Numbered from the stretch's first letter, positions 35,770-45,633 are shown. The stretch: 64,000 nt of DNA from Bryobacterales bacterium (GCA_020854055.1 JADZGD010000039.1:106464-170463), one strand, 5' to 3'. Notes: a model not told the origin generated them from the sequence alone. Made by a program: numbers and translations.

Positions 35770-36062
35770 TTGGCGGCGGCTCGCACGAACGCTTGCTCCA
35801 ACTCGGCTTTGGTCATGGCGGTGCTGACGAACAGCTCCTGCCGCGCGCCGGCACTCAGCGCAATCGCCTTCCAGCCATTGGTGGTAGGCACGGTGATCCG
35901 CACCCGCGCCTTGCCGCGGGCATCGCGAACGGTCCTGATGACTCCCGGTACAACCGACCGGATACCGGCATTTTCAGCCAGCAGACGCTCCAGGATCTCC
36001 CGGACGCCGTCGATGATGGAGTGTTCGATCTTCAGCCTGTCGGCCGCCGTACGGAGTCTCAT
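35766..36062 (-). CDS. Small DUF2103-like protein
   Basis: This is a 98-residue protein. The pattern EHSIIDGVREILERLLAE, VVPGVI, VRITVPTTNGWKAIALSAG, QELFV resembles DUF2103, a poorly characterised family described as possibly metal-binding. Its start ATG is at 36060-36062 and its stop overlaps the decarboxylase start (ATGA), so the two are translationally coupled. The family assignment is from memory of motif layout and is uncertain. Confidence 0.5.
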   Translation of the reverse strand: MRLRTAADRLKIEHSIIDGVREILERLLAENAGIRSVVPGVIRTVRDARGKARVRITVPTTNGWKAIALSAGARQELFVSTAMTKAELEQAFVRAAAK

Positions 36063-36173
36063 GCCTTCAGTTTACGGCCTCGCGCGGGTAGTACCCGGCT
36101 GCTTCCGGAGATTGCAAACCCTGGCTGTGCCGGTTTTGAACCTGCGCGCCCCGGGCGGCATCTTCCGTCATGA

Positions 36174-36302
36174 TCAGGCGGAAGATTGCGTGGGGTTGTC
36201 GGGCTCGTAGCGTTTGAAGAGGCTCTGCGAGGAACCGCCCTCAAAATCGACTCGCCTGATCCCGGGCGAAAATGTGTAACCGGGGCGACTGGCTAATGCC
36301 AC
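36174..36302 (-). CDS. Possible 42-aa ORF coupled to pcm
   Basis: A GTG at 36300-36302 overlaps the last codons of pcm in another frame and opens a 42-codon frame ending with TGA at 36174-36176. The product, rich in charged and aromatic residues (RRVDFEGGSSQSLFKRYEPD), looks protein-like and uses C/G-ending codons as the neighbours do. It could be a coupled microprotein or a remnant of a longer gene. No family is recognised. Confidence 0.3.
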   Translation of the reverse strand: MALASRPGYTFSPGIRRVDFEGGSSQSLFKRYEPDNPTQSSA

Positions 36303-36940
36303 CCGGCGCCTCCGCGAAGCGGCACGAAGCGGCATCCCCCCGCCAGGCGGCGCACAATCGCCTTACCGCTTCTGGTAAGAATCTCCAGCGTCTGCTCGCT
36401 ACGATCTCCGACGGGGATCACCATCCGCCCACCGTCGGCAAGCTGCTCTTCGAGCTCCACGGGGACCGACGGGGCGCCGGCAGACACCGCGATGGCATCG
36501 TAGGGAGCTTCGTCCGGATAACCCAACGACCCGTCACCCTGAATGATGTGCACATTGGCGCCGGCATGGGCGGCCAACAGGTTCAGCCGAGCCTGCACGG
36601 CCAGTTCCGGCACCAGTTCGATGGCGATCACCACGCGGGTCAACGCTCCCATCACCGCCGCCGCATAGCCGGAACCGGCGCCGATCTCAAGCGCCCTCTC
36701 GTTACCTTCCAACTCCAGCAACTGCAACATCAGCGCCGTCATGTAGGGCTGCGATATCGTCTGGCCGGCGCCGATCGGCAGCGGCATGTCCTGATAGGCC
36801 TCAGGGCGGTCGCAGGCGGGCACGAACAGTTCGCGGGGAATGGCCGCCATCGCCGCCAGCAGGCGCTCGTCATGGATGCCCCGCGCCCGCAGTTGCCGGC
36901 TTACCATCCGGGCTCTCAATTCGGCAAAGTTGATTGGCAC
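36293..36940 (-). CDS. pcm: Protein-L-isoaspartate O-methyltransferase
   Basis: This is 215 residues from the GTG at 36938-36940, seven bases after the tamB stop, with GAGG upstream; a longer ORF would overlap tamB. PCMT signatures are present: RARGIHDERLLAAMAAIPRELFVP, GAGQTISQPYMTALM and motif I ALEIGAGSGYAAAVMGAL. The enzyme methylates L-isoaspartyl residues with SAM to start protein repair. It is the last clear gene of the bamA-surA-like-tamB operon. Confidence 0.9.
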   Translation of the reverse strand: MPINFAELRARMVSRQLRARGIHDERLLAAMAAIPRELFVPACDRPEAYQDMPLPIGAGQTISQPYMTALMLQLLELEGNERALEIGAGSGYAAAVMGALTRVVIAIELVPELAVQARLNLLAAHAGANVHIIQGDGSLGYPDEAPYDAIAVSAGAPSVPVELEEQLADGGRMVIPVGDRSEQTLEILTRSGKAIVRRLAGGCRFVPLRGGAGWH

Positions 36941-36947
36941 GGCCGCC

Positions 36948-39900
36948 TCAGAACCGGCGCTTGTACTGAAAGTCAATACCGAAGATGCCGTTTTCGTCGC
37001 GGATCGCAACTACCGACCACTGCCGGTTGATGTCCCATTGCAACCGCACCAACTGCTGCTGCGACTCGGCGACGCTGGTGACATAGGTCAGGGTAACGTT
37101 GGGTGAGATCTGTTGCTCCAGCGTCAGCCGCGCCTGGGGAGTGGCGTCAACGCTGGTGCCTTGCAGCAGCGGGTCGATCTTCAAGCGGCTGACTCCAAAG
37201 AATCGCTGCAGACGGCTCGAGACCGGGGTGGCGATCGCCTGTCCCAACAATGTATTCGCGCCGGTACTCAACATGCTGGAATTGGTGACTGTCTGCCCGG
37301 ACGCCAGCCCGCCGCCGGCCGCCGGCGCGCGGCCCACTGCCAGCAGCGCAATGATCTCCTGCGTTTGCATGGGAGGGTCCGAACGGTAGGTCATGTTCAG
37401 CCGCTGTAAAGTGCCGGAGAAGTTGATGGTGACCGTTATGCCGCGGACGTCGGTCTGCAGGTTCAGGTCGAGCACCGGTTCGATGCGCGTGGGGTTATAG
37501 AACGAAATATCGCCGCGATTGATGGTGTAGTGGTTGCCGAAAAACAGCAACTCACCCCTGAGGATGTTGATGCGTCCCATCAGACTGGGCCGTGCTGCCG
37601 TTCCCCTCAACCGGAGATCGGTCTCGGCGCGTATATCCTGCGTATAGGAAGTGGCAAATTCAGCGTTCGCCGAGGTCTGGATACGGATGTCGAGCTGCAT
37701 ATTCCGCAACGCTTCGTTCGGCGCGGCGGGAGTGGACACCGGCTGCGCGGCGGCGAGCAACCCACCGACGTCGGTGCTGGGCATTAGACCGGCGCGCTCA
37801 ATGGTGACGGTTCCCGACAGCAGGCTCTGCTGTGAATTGCCGGTCAGATTGAGCGCCGCGTTGACCGTGGTGCTGGTGCCCTCCGGGTAGCGGACCCGAA
37901 CATTGGTGGCGCGCGCCGCCAGGCGATAGAGCATCGCGCCGCCTCCAAAACCGATAAAACCGGAGAGCCCGACTTCACCGCCACCGGAGTGGCCGGTCAA
38001 CCTCGAGATGGTGGCGTGGTTGCGGTCAAAGATCAGCGTTCCATTGGCATCGGCGATGCCGTTGGGCAGGTCCGCGTAATTGAAGCTGGCATTCTTCAGT
38101 TGCATCTCGCCGCTCATCTCCGGCTTGCTGAGGGGCCCCCGGATTGCAAAGTTGAACGTTGAATTCCCCTCGCTGCGCAGGTTGGGGTCGAAGCTGCGAA
38201 TAATGGCCAGATTGAGCGCTCCCTCAAGACGCAGATCCCAGGCCGTGTCGCGGTTGAAGCCGACCGTGCCGGAAGCGGCGATTTTAGTGTCTCGAGCCGT
38301 GAACTCGGCTCGCTGGATGTGGGCGCCCTTAGCATCTACGGTCACCTCCACCGGCCCATTATTGGTGAGCGAGAGATCGCGGCGCACGGCGCTATTAGCC
38401 AGCTTACCCTGCTCGATCGGGCTCATCTGCACCTTGGCGAGCGAGATCTGCCCGGTCAATCCGCCGGTCTTGCGCAAAGGTCCGGAAAATGTGGCGCCGC
38501 CCTCGATCAGGCCGCTGAACGGCAGGCTGGCACTGGCGCCGGTTGCCTGGCGGAAGTGATTGATGGTGGCGAAATTAAGCAGCGGCAGTTTCACCTGGCC
38601 GCTGGTTGGATAATCGCCGGACAGCCGTATTGAAGCAGCGGCCTCGACCGGCTGTGAACCCTCCAGGTTCGCCCTGGCCAGCACGGTCAACATTTCACCG
38701 TCGGTCCGCGCATCCACCTGCAGATCGCCGGCCTGCCACTTCTTGACCGTGATGCCGTCCAGCCCGGCGTGTCCACTCAGATGGGCCAGTTCCGGCTTCA
38801 GGTTCTCCACCCGGGTTACCCCATGAACCCGAAATGTTACCGCGCCGTTCACATCCGGGCGCCAGTCCCTGACCGCCTCGAGATCCCCCAGGGCAAAACG
38901 GTTGCTGCTCACCTCGAACCGTGCCCGTCCGCTTCTCCAATTCCGCCCGCTGTAATCGTAGCTGGCGCTGAATGCCACTGCCGCCTTCCCCTTCGCCAGT
39001 TTGCCGTTGCGTAGCAGAAGGGTGCTTCGAGCCAGCACGAAGTCGGCCTGGATGCGGTCAAGATGCTGGCCGTACAGTTCGGGGCGGTTCACCATCAGTG
39101 ACGCTTTCCCCTCCGGCAAACCCAGCGAACCGGACGCCTCGACCCTGGCCGTGGCAATGCCTCGAATTGGAAGTCGCTCTCCGGCTTCGGCAAGCAACGC
39201 TCCCAGATCCGCGTTTTCCACCGTGAACGACGTGGAAAGGCGGCCGGTCTCCACTGGTTTCCAATTCTCCAGCCCCAGATCCAGCGATCCTTTTACGATC
39301 ATGCCGCCCCGGGCGAGAGTGAAACTGCGCGCCTCCACGCCATGCGCGCCGGCCCGAAAGACGGCTTCGAGACGGTCGATCTTCCGGCCTTCCACCTCGA
39401 ACCCGGAGACGGTGGCGCGCCCTTCGATCGCCGGATCGCGCAGCGGTCCGGCCACGGTACCCGAGAAATCGAAGAACCCGTTGTGAAGCTTTACCGGAAG
39501 CTGCGCAGGCGAGTTCGGCGATGTCATGGCGATAACCGGCCGGAAGTCGTCGAGATCGCTTGAATGGGCCTGGATCTCGAGCGTCTGCCCGAGCGTACCG
39601 CTGACACTCACCCGCGAATTCGGACTGCGAACCCAGGAATGACCCAACTCGATCCGCTCCCCGCGCGCCACATAGCGGACGTCGGCTTGTCCCTCCACGG
39701 GCATCGGGCCGGGTGCCGGGGTAATCGACAGATGCGCCTCGGCGACAAGGTCTGTGTCTCTTCGCAGCCGGCCTTCGACCTTCACCGGACCCGCCACCGT
39801 TCCATACCAGGCGAATTGACCACGGTGGGCGGCCTCGGCCAGTTTTTGAAGCGAGAAGCCGCGGATATTACCCTGTACGCGGAACCGGTCAAACGCCTCG

Positions 39901-40946
39901 ATGCGGCCGGCGCCGGTGAAACTGCCCGCGGCCGCGCTCACGGTGAGGCCCTTCAGATCCAGTTGCTTCGGGTCCAGGGAGAATTCACCGCGGAATCCGA
40001 TATTACGGATGGTGACCCCTTTGCTGATACCCAGCCCGGTGGCCGACACCTTACCGTTGAAGGCGTACTCGAGCGCCTGGTTAAAACTGGCTTTACCGGT
40101 CACCACCACGGTGCCCCGCTTCTCAACCGGCAAGCGCAGGCGGGGAGCCAGTTCCGCCATCGCCAGCCGGGCCTGAACATCGAAGTTACCTTCGGGATGG
40201 TGAAAGCCATTGACCGATCCGCTCAAAACTACCTCGGACTCTTTCATCCGCAGGCTGGCAGCCGGCACCATCAGCCGGTTCGGTTCGAGCGCGACCTCAA
40301 CGCGCGCCGACACCTCCAGCGGCTCAATCGGGGGCGCCTCAACCCGTACCCGGCCGAAGCTGACGCCGCCGCTATAGCGTGGTGTTCTAGCGTCGTAGAG
40401 TAGCTTCACGTTGAGGTCGGATCCGCGAATCGCGATGGGAGTTCGCCGGGAATCGTAATTGATGATCCCGTCGCGAACCTGGAAGTCGCCCACCGCCAGA
40501 TCGAGCAGTGTCTGGACGGGATCCTTGCCGGATTTCGGCGTCTTGGGTGAGGGGAAATTGGTTGTGCCGTCGGCGGCGACCAGGATGTTCACCCGCGGCT
40601 GGTCCACCACGAGCGAAGCGATATTCACCCGGCGGCCAAACGCCGAGACGATCTTCAGCCCCACCTCAACCGAGCGGGCTTGAAACAAAGGAGCTTCACT
40701 GGAAGCTTCGGTGCCATGCAGCACGAAGCGGCGCACCGACGCCTGGCCGGTGGTCCAATCGAACTGAAACGATCCGATTTCCGCTTTGCCGCCAGAGGCC
40801 TTCTCTACCTCGGCCACGATCCTCCGGCGTACCTGCTCCCGCAGCCAGTCCGAACGCAGGAGGAGATAGCCGCCAATCGCCGCCAGACCGATCAGTGCGG
40901 CCAGGCCGGCGCCGGCCCACAGCGCTATCCGTGCCGGGCGATTCAC
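36948..40946 (-). CDS. tamB: TamB-domain translocation/assembly protein
   Basis: This 1332-residue protein has one N-terminal membrane helix (ALWAGAGLAALIGLAAIGGYLLL, about 8-30), AsmA-like beta repeats throughout, and a C-terminal DUF490/TamB domain (about 960-1332) with RINILRGELLFFGNHYTINRGDISFYNPTRIEPVLDLNL. TamB bridges the periplasm and works with Omp85 proteins in outer-membrane protein assembly or lipid transfer. The gene overlaps the SurA-like gene by four bases. The length is within the TamB range (1200-1400). Confidence 0.9.
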   Translation of the reverse strand: MNRPARIALWAGAGLAALIGLAAIGGYLLLRSDWLREQVRRRIVAEVEKASGGKAEIGSFQFDWTTGQASVRRFVLHGTEASSEAPLFQARSVEVGLKIVSAFGRRVNIASLVVDQPRVNILVAADGTTNFPSPKTPKSGKDPVQTLLDLAVGDFQVRDGIINYDSRRTPIAIRGSDLNVKLLYDARTPRYSGGVSFGRVRVEAPPIEPLEVSARVEVALEPNRLMVPAASLRMKESEVVLSGSVNGFHHPEGNFDVQARLAMAELAPRLRLPVEKRGTVVVTGKASFNQALEYAFNGKVSATGLGISKGVTIRNIGFRGEFSLDPKQLDLKGLTVSAAAGSFTGAGRIEAFDRFRVQGNIRGFSLQKLAEAAHRGQFAWYGTVAGPVKVEGRLRRDTDLVAEAHLSITPAPGPMPVEGQADVRYVARGERIELGHSWVRSPNSRVSVSGTLGQTLEIQAHSSDLDDFRPVIAMTSPNSPAQLPVKLHNGFFDFSGTVAGPLRDPAIEGRATVSGFEVEGRKIDRLEAVFRAGAHGVEARSFTLARGGMIVKGSLDLGLENWKPVETGRLSTSFTVENADLGALLAEAGERLPIRGIATARVEASGSLGLPEGKASLMVNRPELYGQHLDRIQADFVLARSTLLLRNGKLAKGKAAVAFSASYDYSGRNWRSGRARFEVSSNRFALGDLEAVRDWRPDVNGAVTFRVHGVTRVENLKPELAHLSGHAGLDGITVKKWQAGDLQVDARTDGEMLTVLARANLEGSQPVEAAASIRLSGDYPTSGQVKLPLLNFATINHFRQATGASASLPFSGLIEGGATFSGPLRKTGGLTGQISLAKVQMSPIEQGKLANSAVRRDLSLTNNGPVEVTVDAKGAHIQRAEFTARDTKIAASGTVGFNRDTAWDLRLEGALNLAIIRSFDPNLRSEGNSTFNFAIRGPLSKPEMSGEMQLKNASFNYADLPNGIADANGTLIFDRNHATISRLTGHSGGGEVGLSGFIGFGGGAMLYRLAARATNVRVRYPEGTSTTVNAALNLTGNSQQSLLSGTVTIERAGLMPSTDVGGLLAAAQPVSTPAAPNEALRNMQLDIRIQTSANAEFATSYTQDIRAETDLRLRGTAARPSLMGRINILRGELLFFGNHYTINRGDISFYNPTRIEPVLDLNLQTDVRGITVTINFSGTLQRLNMTYRSDPPMQTQEIIALLAVGRAPAAGGGLASGQTVTNSSMLSTGANTLLGQAIATPVSSRLQRFFGVSRLKIDPLLQGTSVDATPQARLTLEQQISPNVTLTYVTSVAESQQQLVRLQWDINRQWSVVAIRDENGIFGIDFQYKRRF

Positions 40947-41593
40947 TGAAAGGCCTCCTCATGGTAGACGATGCGGGCACGCTCGCGGGAGAACTTCAGC
41001 CAGCGCTCCAGCGCGTCGTTGGCTTTCTTGGCGTTCACATCGCGCTCGATCTCGGCGCGGCTCTGCTCGAGCGTGGGAGGCGGCGCCGACGTCTTCGCCT
41101 TCCAGCGCGGCAGGAACTCTTTGTCGTAATACTCCCGCAGATCCTTCGAAGAAAGCAACAGCGCCGGGGTGAAGCGGAAATCGACAAAGCGCAGCAAACG
41201 GATCTGCCATTGGAGTTGCCGCTTCAGCTCGGCTTCCGTGATACCGTCCCGGACAAGCGCCGCCCGGTACGCTGCATCGCCAGAGAAGCGCTGTTGTTTG
41301 ACGCTGGCGAGCATCGAGTCCACGTCCTTGGCATCGGGCGTGGGAAAACGGCTGAGGTTCATCTCCTGCCGCAGCAGCGCCTGCTCAACCAGACGCCCCG
41401 CCATCTGCCGGCGCGCCTGGGGTGTGAACACAGGCTGCTCGCCATCAAGAAAGCCGGCCACCCGAAGCGCCAGCCGAATGTCGCTCAACGTGATGATCTG
41501 GTCTCCTACCGAAACCGCAATCCGGTCGACGATCTCGGCATGGAGCGGCTGCATAAGAGCCATTGCGGCGGCAATGACGGCAGTCCGAAGCAT
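40943..41593 (-). CDS. SurA-like periplasmic chaperone without PPIase domain
   Basis: This is 216 residues from the ATG at 41591-41593, which shares one base with the bamA stop (TGATG). It has a signal peptide (MLRTAVIAAAMALMQPLHAE), then a SurA N-terminal domain (IVDRIAVSVGDQIITLSDIRLALR, RQMAGRLVEQALLRQEM) and helices to the end. The parvulin-type peptidyl-prolyl isomerase domains of SurA are absent. The position between bamA and tamB supports a role in holding unfolded outer-membrane proteins. Confidence 0.75.
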   Translation of the reverse strand: MLRTAVIAAAMALMQPLHAEIVDRIAVSVGDQIITLSDIRLALRVAGFLDGEQPVFTPQARRQMAGRLVEQALLRQEMNLSRFPTPDAKDVDSMLASVKQQRFSGDAAYRAALVRDGITEAELKRQLQWQIRLLRFVDFRFTPALLLSSKDLREYYDKEFLPRWKAKTSAPPPTLEQSRAEIERDVNAKKANDALERWLKFSRERARIVYHEEAFQ

Positions 41594-44500
41594 CAGAAAG
41601 TCTGCCCCAGCGAGAAGTGAAACTGGAAGTGGCTCAACTGCTGCCGGACGTTGTAGACCCCGGAGCATTCGACACCCGCGGGTGGATTCGGTCCCCCACA
41701 GAAAAGCAATTGATCGCGGGTGCCCTTGAAGCCGACAAATGAAGGAGGATTGATCGAGTAGGCCAGATCCAGCCGCACCGGGCCGATCGGCGTCCGGTAG
41801 CGAATGCCGAACCCGACGGCATGCTCCATGTAATCAAAGTCCGACAGATCCTTCTGCCGCACCCGCATGGACAGGCTTCCCAGATCGGTGAACACGTTGC
41901 CCATGTCGTGAAACAGAACGCCGCGGGTATTTCCCCCGATCAGCGGAAAGCGGTACTCGAACTGGTGAAGCAGTAGCGCCTTGCCGCCGAGCGGGAAGCC
42001 GGTAACAAGATCGCGGGGACCGGCCTGATTGTCGGCGAAGCCGCGTTGCGAGGAACCGCCACCGGAAAAGAAACGCTCCGGCAGCGGAATGTCGCGGTGA
42101 CCCAGATTGTTAATGGAACCAAACGTCAGTGAGCGCGCAATTACGGCGCCCCCAACCCGGTAGTAGGTGGAGTTCTTCGCCAGGATCCGCAGAAACGAAC
42201 TCTGCGAAGCGAGAGCCCTGTTAGCCAGACTCAGGTCCACCGTGTTGTAAATGCCATGTGTGCTGTCGATCGGATCATCGCGGCGGTCCTGAATGAAGGT
42301 GGTGGAAACCAGCCCGATACGCACCGGTTGGGACAGCAGCGGAATCAACTGCGGCGTAATATTGAGCGTGTTCTTATCCACGCTGACCCGGCGGTAGGTC
42401 AGCCGGTACTGAAGGCTGTTGGCCTTGGAGAGCCGCTGCCCCAACTGCACGCTTCCTTCCTCCCGCCGCGACGAGAAGGTGCGTACGTTCTTTGAATCGT
42501 CAAACAGGGCGCTGAACAGCAGATTGACGTTGTTGTTTCCCTCGAATTGAGGAGCCTGGTAGGTGATCACACCACGTTTCAAAATGGTCGAGATCTGCGT
42601 TTGCAGGCCGACCGAGTGGCCGATGCCGAACAGGTTGTAACGAGTCACACCGAACGAGCCGCGCGGGCTGAAGCCGGTCCCTCCGGCGGGTTGCGTCAGA
42701 TCCGTGGTTCCGCCGCCGCCGATACGCGCAATCTCGGCTCCAATACCATAGTTAAAGACCCATCGCCGGGCTTCTTCCAGTTGGAACAGCACATATTTGC
42801 TGCTCTCCACACCATCCGGATTCTGAATGGCCGTGCTCACCTTGGCAAAAATGCCAAGGTCGTAGAGCCGGCGCTGGCTGTCCACCATGGCGCTGCGCGA
42901 CAGCGGGTCGCCGGGCGCCAGGCTGATACGCTCGGCAACCAGGTCGCGATCGGTGTAACGCAGACCGCCGACAATGACCTGGCGCACAAACTGGCGTGAA
43001 CCCTCCTTCACCGTGTAGCGGATGTTCACCTGATGCGGCTCGGCCGCATTCAGCACGGTGGTTTCAAACTGCGCCGAGGGGTAGCCGTTGTCGTAATAGT
43101 AATTGAGGACATTTTCCTGGTCCGTGGCCATGTTCAGATCGCTGTAGGGCTGCCCTTCGGTGGAGCGCAACAGCGCGGCAACGGCAGCCCGGTTCCCTGG
43201 CGACACCCCGGACAGATCCAGGTTGCCGACAAACCACTGCGGCCCCTCCTCGATACGGACCGTGACACCCACCCGGCCCGGCTTGCCGCCGTAATCCGGG
43301 TCAATGGTGGAGATGACCTTTGCGTCACGGAAGCCATTGGCGCGATAGAGATTCAAAATGGCCTCCTTGTCCCGATCGAGATACTGTTCGCTAAAACGCC
43401 CATTCCGGTAGGAAAGAAATCCGGCGGGCAGCAGGAACATGCGCTCTCGAATGGTCCGGGTGTCGAAGTAACGATTGCCGTCGATGTTAACCGCCACCAG
43501 CCTGGAACGTTCGCCGCGATCGACCGTGTAGGTGATCTCCAGTCTGGCGGCCTTGGCGGCCGCCGCCGGGTCTTCCGGTTTCCGCTCGTAATCGGCCCGC
43601 GCATCGAAGTAGCCCTGGGATTGAAGGTACTGGACGATATTGCGCTCGCCCTCATAGAGCAGATCGTTATCCACCGATTGCTCCTCGTACACCGGAACCA
43701 GGTCCCTCAGCTTGCCGCGGGAAATTTGTGCTCCTTCCACCTGCAGATCCACCTTGGGCCCGGCATCGGCGTCCACGGTCACCGTCAGTGTATTGGGCTG
43801 GGGGTGATACTGCATCTTCCCCAGCGTTACCCGGGCCATCAGGCGCTGGTCCTTGTGATACAGGTTCCGTATCCGGACAAGGCCGTTCTGGGTACGCGCC
43901 TGGGTAACCGGCTTGAAGCCACGGAAGAAGAGCCAGCGCTTCCAGTGCGTAGCGTTGATCAGTTTTTGCGGGTCTTTCTGCAGGTTGCCGGTGAACACCG
44001 GAGTGCTGTAGCGAGCTCGGGGGCCGGGCTGGACATAGAAAGTTACGTTCACCTCCGCGTAAGCGGGGATGTGTTCCAGTTCCGGCGTGACCGTGGCCAG
44101 GTAGAATCCGTTTTCGCGCAGCACCGCCTCGATGTTGGTGATCGCGGCGCTGACTTTTTCCCGGTCGTACAGTGTGCCCGGATCCATCTTGGTGGCATTT
44201 TCCAGTTGACCCGGATTCGGCGCGTGGGCGACACCGAAAACTGCGACGCGGCCGATAAACAGATTGGCCGTGGTCAGGATGCGGATGGCTACGCCGTCAT
44301 CGCGTGATTCGGCATCGATCGCCACATCGGAAAACCGGCCGGTGACAAAAAGCCGCTCGATCGCCGCCCGGACGTTGGCGGCGCTATACGGCGTTCCGGC
44401 CTTCAGTGGAAGGTCGGCCGGCAGCGGCGCCTGGCCCCCTGGCTGAGGCGCCAACTCCACCGAAAGAATCTTCTTTCCCTCATAATCGCCGGCTGCACCG

Positions 44501-44601
44501 GCACTCCGACACGCCGTGAATAGAAGTAGCAGAAGGGCAAGATAAGTAGGCCAGCTCCAAATCGCCACTTTCCACAATAATACTGCACCGCCTGCTACCA
44601 T
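41593..44601 (-). CDS. bamA: BamA/Omp85 outer membrane assembly factor
   Basis: This is a 1002-residue protein. An N-terminal hydrophobic segment (about 13-38) is followed by seven recognisable POTRA-like repeats (about 42-620), each ending in a strand such as VTFYVQPGPR, ITYTVDRGER, VTVRIEEGPQ or NIRYTVKEGSR. A C-terminal Omp85 beta-barrel (about 625-1002) carries the loop-6 motif QRGFADN and ends in FSLGQTF. BamA normally has five POTRA domains. Start is uncertain: ATG 44601 lies nine bases from the divergent gene, while GTG 44568 lies eight bases after a TATTAT box. Specific assignment to BamA rather than TamA is inference. Confidence 0.85.
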   Translation of the reverse strand: MVAGGAVLLWKVAIWSWPTYLALLLLLFTACRSAGAAGDYEGKKILSVELAPQPGGQAPLPADLPLKAGTPYSAANVRAAIERLFVTGRFSDVAIDAESRDDGVAIRILTTANLFIGRVAVFGVAHAPNPGQLENATKMDPGTLYDREKVSAAITNIEAVLRENGFYLATVTPELEHIPAYAEVNVTFYVQPGPRARYSTPVFTGNLQKDPQKLINATHWKRWLFFRGFKPVTQARTQNGLVRIRNLYHKDQRLMARVTLGKMQYHPQPNTLTVTVDADAGPKVDLQVEGAQISRGKLRDLVPVYEEQSVDNDLLYEGERNIVQYLQSQGYFDARADYERKPEDPAAAAKAARLEITYTVDRGERSRLVAVNIDGNRYFDTRTIRERMFLLPAGFLSYRNGRFSEQYLDRDKEAILNLYRANGFRDAKVISTIDPDYGGKPGRVGVTVRIEEGPQWFVGNLDLSGVSPGNRAAVAALLRSTEGQPYSDLNMATDQENVLNYYYDNGYPSAQFETTVLNAAEPHQVNIRYTVKEGSRQFVRQVIVGGLRYTDRDLVAERISLAPGDPLSRSAMVDSQRRLYDLGIFAKVSTAIQNPDGVESSKYVLFQLEEARRWVFNYGIGAEIARIGGGGTTDLTQPAGGTGFSPRGSFGVTRYNLFGIGHSVGLQTQISTILKRGVITYQAPQFEGNNNVNLLFSALFDDSKNVRTFSSRREEGSVQLGQRLSKANSLQYRLTYRRVSVDKNTLNITPQLIPLLSQPVRIGLVSTTFIQDRRDDPIDSTHGIYNTVDLSLANRALASQSSFLRILAKNSTYYRVGGAVIARSLTFGSINNLGHRDIPLPERFFSGGGSSQRGFADNQAGPRDLVTGFPLGGKALLLHQFEYRFPLIGGNTRGVLFHDMGNVFTDLGSLSMRVRQKDLSDFDYMEHAVGFGIRYRTPIGPVRLDLAYSINPPSFVGFKGTRDQLLFCGGPNPPAGVECSGVYNVRQQLSHFQFHFSLGQTF
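44577..44582 (-). promoter_or_regulatory. -10-like hexamer in bamA 5' region
   Basis: TATTAT on the minus strand lies eight bases before an in-frame GTG (44566-44568) of bamA. On the plus strand TACCAT (44596-44601) lies nine bases before the ThiF-family ATG. If both are used, the divergent promoters overlap. Confidence 0.3.
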
Positions 44602-44610
44602 CTGGGTGGG

Positions 44611-45633
44611 ATGACCGAGGGGGATCGGCAACGTTACTCACGGCAGATTCTCTTTCACCGGCTCGGCGAGGCGGGCCAGCAGTGCCTGCTTCGGGCACGC
44701 GTCACCATCGTCGGCTGTGGGGCATTGGGGAGTTTTCAGGCGGCTGCGCTGCTGCGCGCCGGCGTGCGCAACCTTCGGATTATCGACCGCGATTACGTCG
44801 AACCGAGCAATTTGCAAAGGCAATGGCTGTTTGAGGAGCGTGATGCCGCCGACGGCCTGCCCAAAGCGGTGGCCGCCGCCCGGGCCCTGGAACGCATCGA
44901 TCCGGCTGCGCGAATCGAGCCGATGGTGACCGATCTGGACCCGGCCAATGCAGGCGAACTGCTCTCCGGCGCCGGGTTGCTGTTGGACGGAACCGACAAC
45001 TTCGAAACCCGATACCTGGTGAACGATTTCGCGATAAGCCATCAGATTCCCTGGATTTACGGCGCCGCCGTAGGGAGTTACGGTCTGACGATGCCGGTGA
45101 TCCCGGGCCGCTCCAGTTGCCTGCGTTGTATTTACCCCGATCCTCCCTCCGGGGCGCAGCCGACCTGCGAGACCGCCGGCGTGCTTAACACGATTACCGC
45201 GACAATCGCCGCGCTGCAGGCGGCCGATGCCATCCGCATCCTCTCCGGCCACGGCGGAGACCTGGCGCTGCGCATCACCACCATCGATGTCTGGAGCGGA
45301 GTCATTCGCCAGGTGGAGCAGCCTGCTCCCCAGCCGGGCTGCCCGGCCTGCGATCTGGGGCGCTTCGAGTATCTGGAAGGAGAGCGGCGCGCGCCCATCA
45401 GCCTGTGCGGGCGCAACGCCGTGCAGATTCATGAACGATCGAGACCGCTCGATCTCGTCCGCCTCGAGTCGCGCCTGGCTGCTGTCGGCACCGTGCGGGC
45501 CAACGAGTTCGCGCTGCGGTTCATCAAGCCGCCTTATGAGATGACGGTATTCGCCGACGGCCGGGCGATCGTGAAAGGAACCACCGACGTTGCCGTGGCC
45601 CGCAGTCTGTACGCGCAGTACATTGGGGCGTAG
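44611..45633 (+). CDS. ThiF/MoeB-family adenylyltransferase
   Basis: This is 340 residues. The E1-like fold has the nucleotide loop GCGALG (35-40), RDYVEPSNLQRQ (acidic/Arg block), DGTDNFETR (126-134), zinc ligands C170/C173 and C244/C247, and a candidate catalytic C186 (PTCETAG). It would adenylate the C-terminal Gly-Gly of a sulfur-carrier protein such as ThiS or MoaD. The C-terminal region (about 260-340) resembles a small ThiS/MoaD-like beta-grasp fold (VRANEFALRFIKP, VFADGRAIVKG) rather than a rhodanese domain. No thi or moa genes are adjacent, so the pathway is open. Confidence 0.8.
   Translation: MTEGDRQRYSRQILFHRLGEAGQQCLLRARVTIVGCGALGSFQAAALLRAGVRNLRIIDRDYVEPSNLQRQWLFEERDAADGLPKAVAAARALERIDPAARIEPMVTDLDPANAGELLSGAGLLLDGTDNFETRYLVNDFAISHQIPWIYGAAVGSYGLTMPVIPGRSSCLRCIYPDPPSGAQPTCETAGVLNTITATIAALQAADAIRILSGHGGDLALRITTIDVWSGVIRQVEQPAPQPGCPACDLGRFEYLEGERRAPISLCGRNAVQIHERSRPLDLVRLESRLAAVGTVRANEFALRFIKPPYEMTVFADGRAIVKGTTDVAVARSLYAQYIGA

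Noticed and set aside
43033..44307. 424-codon open frame on the plus strand across bamA
   Set aside because: It is a mirror of the strongly conserved BamA coding sequence. The product lacks motifs and high GC produces long antisense frames throughout the window.
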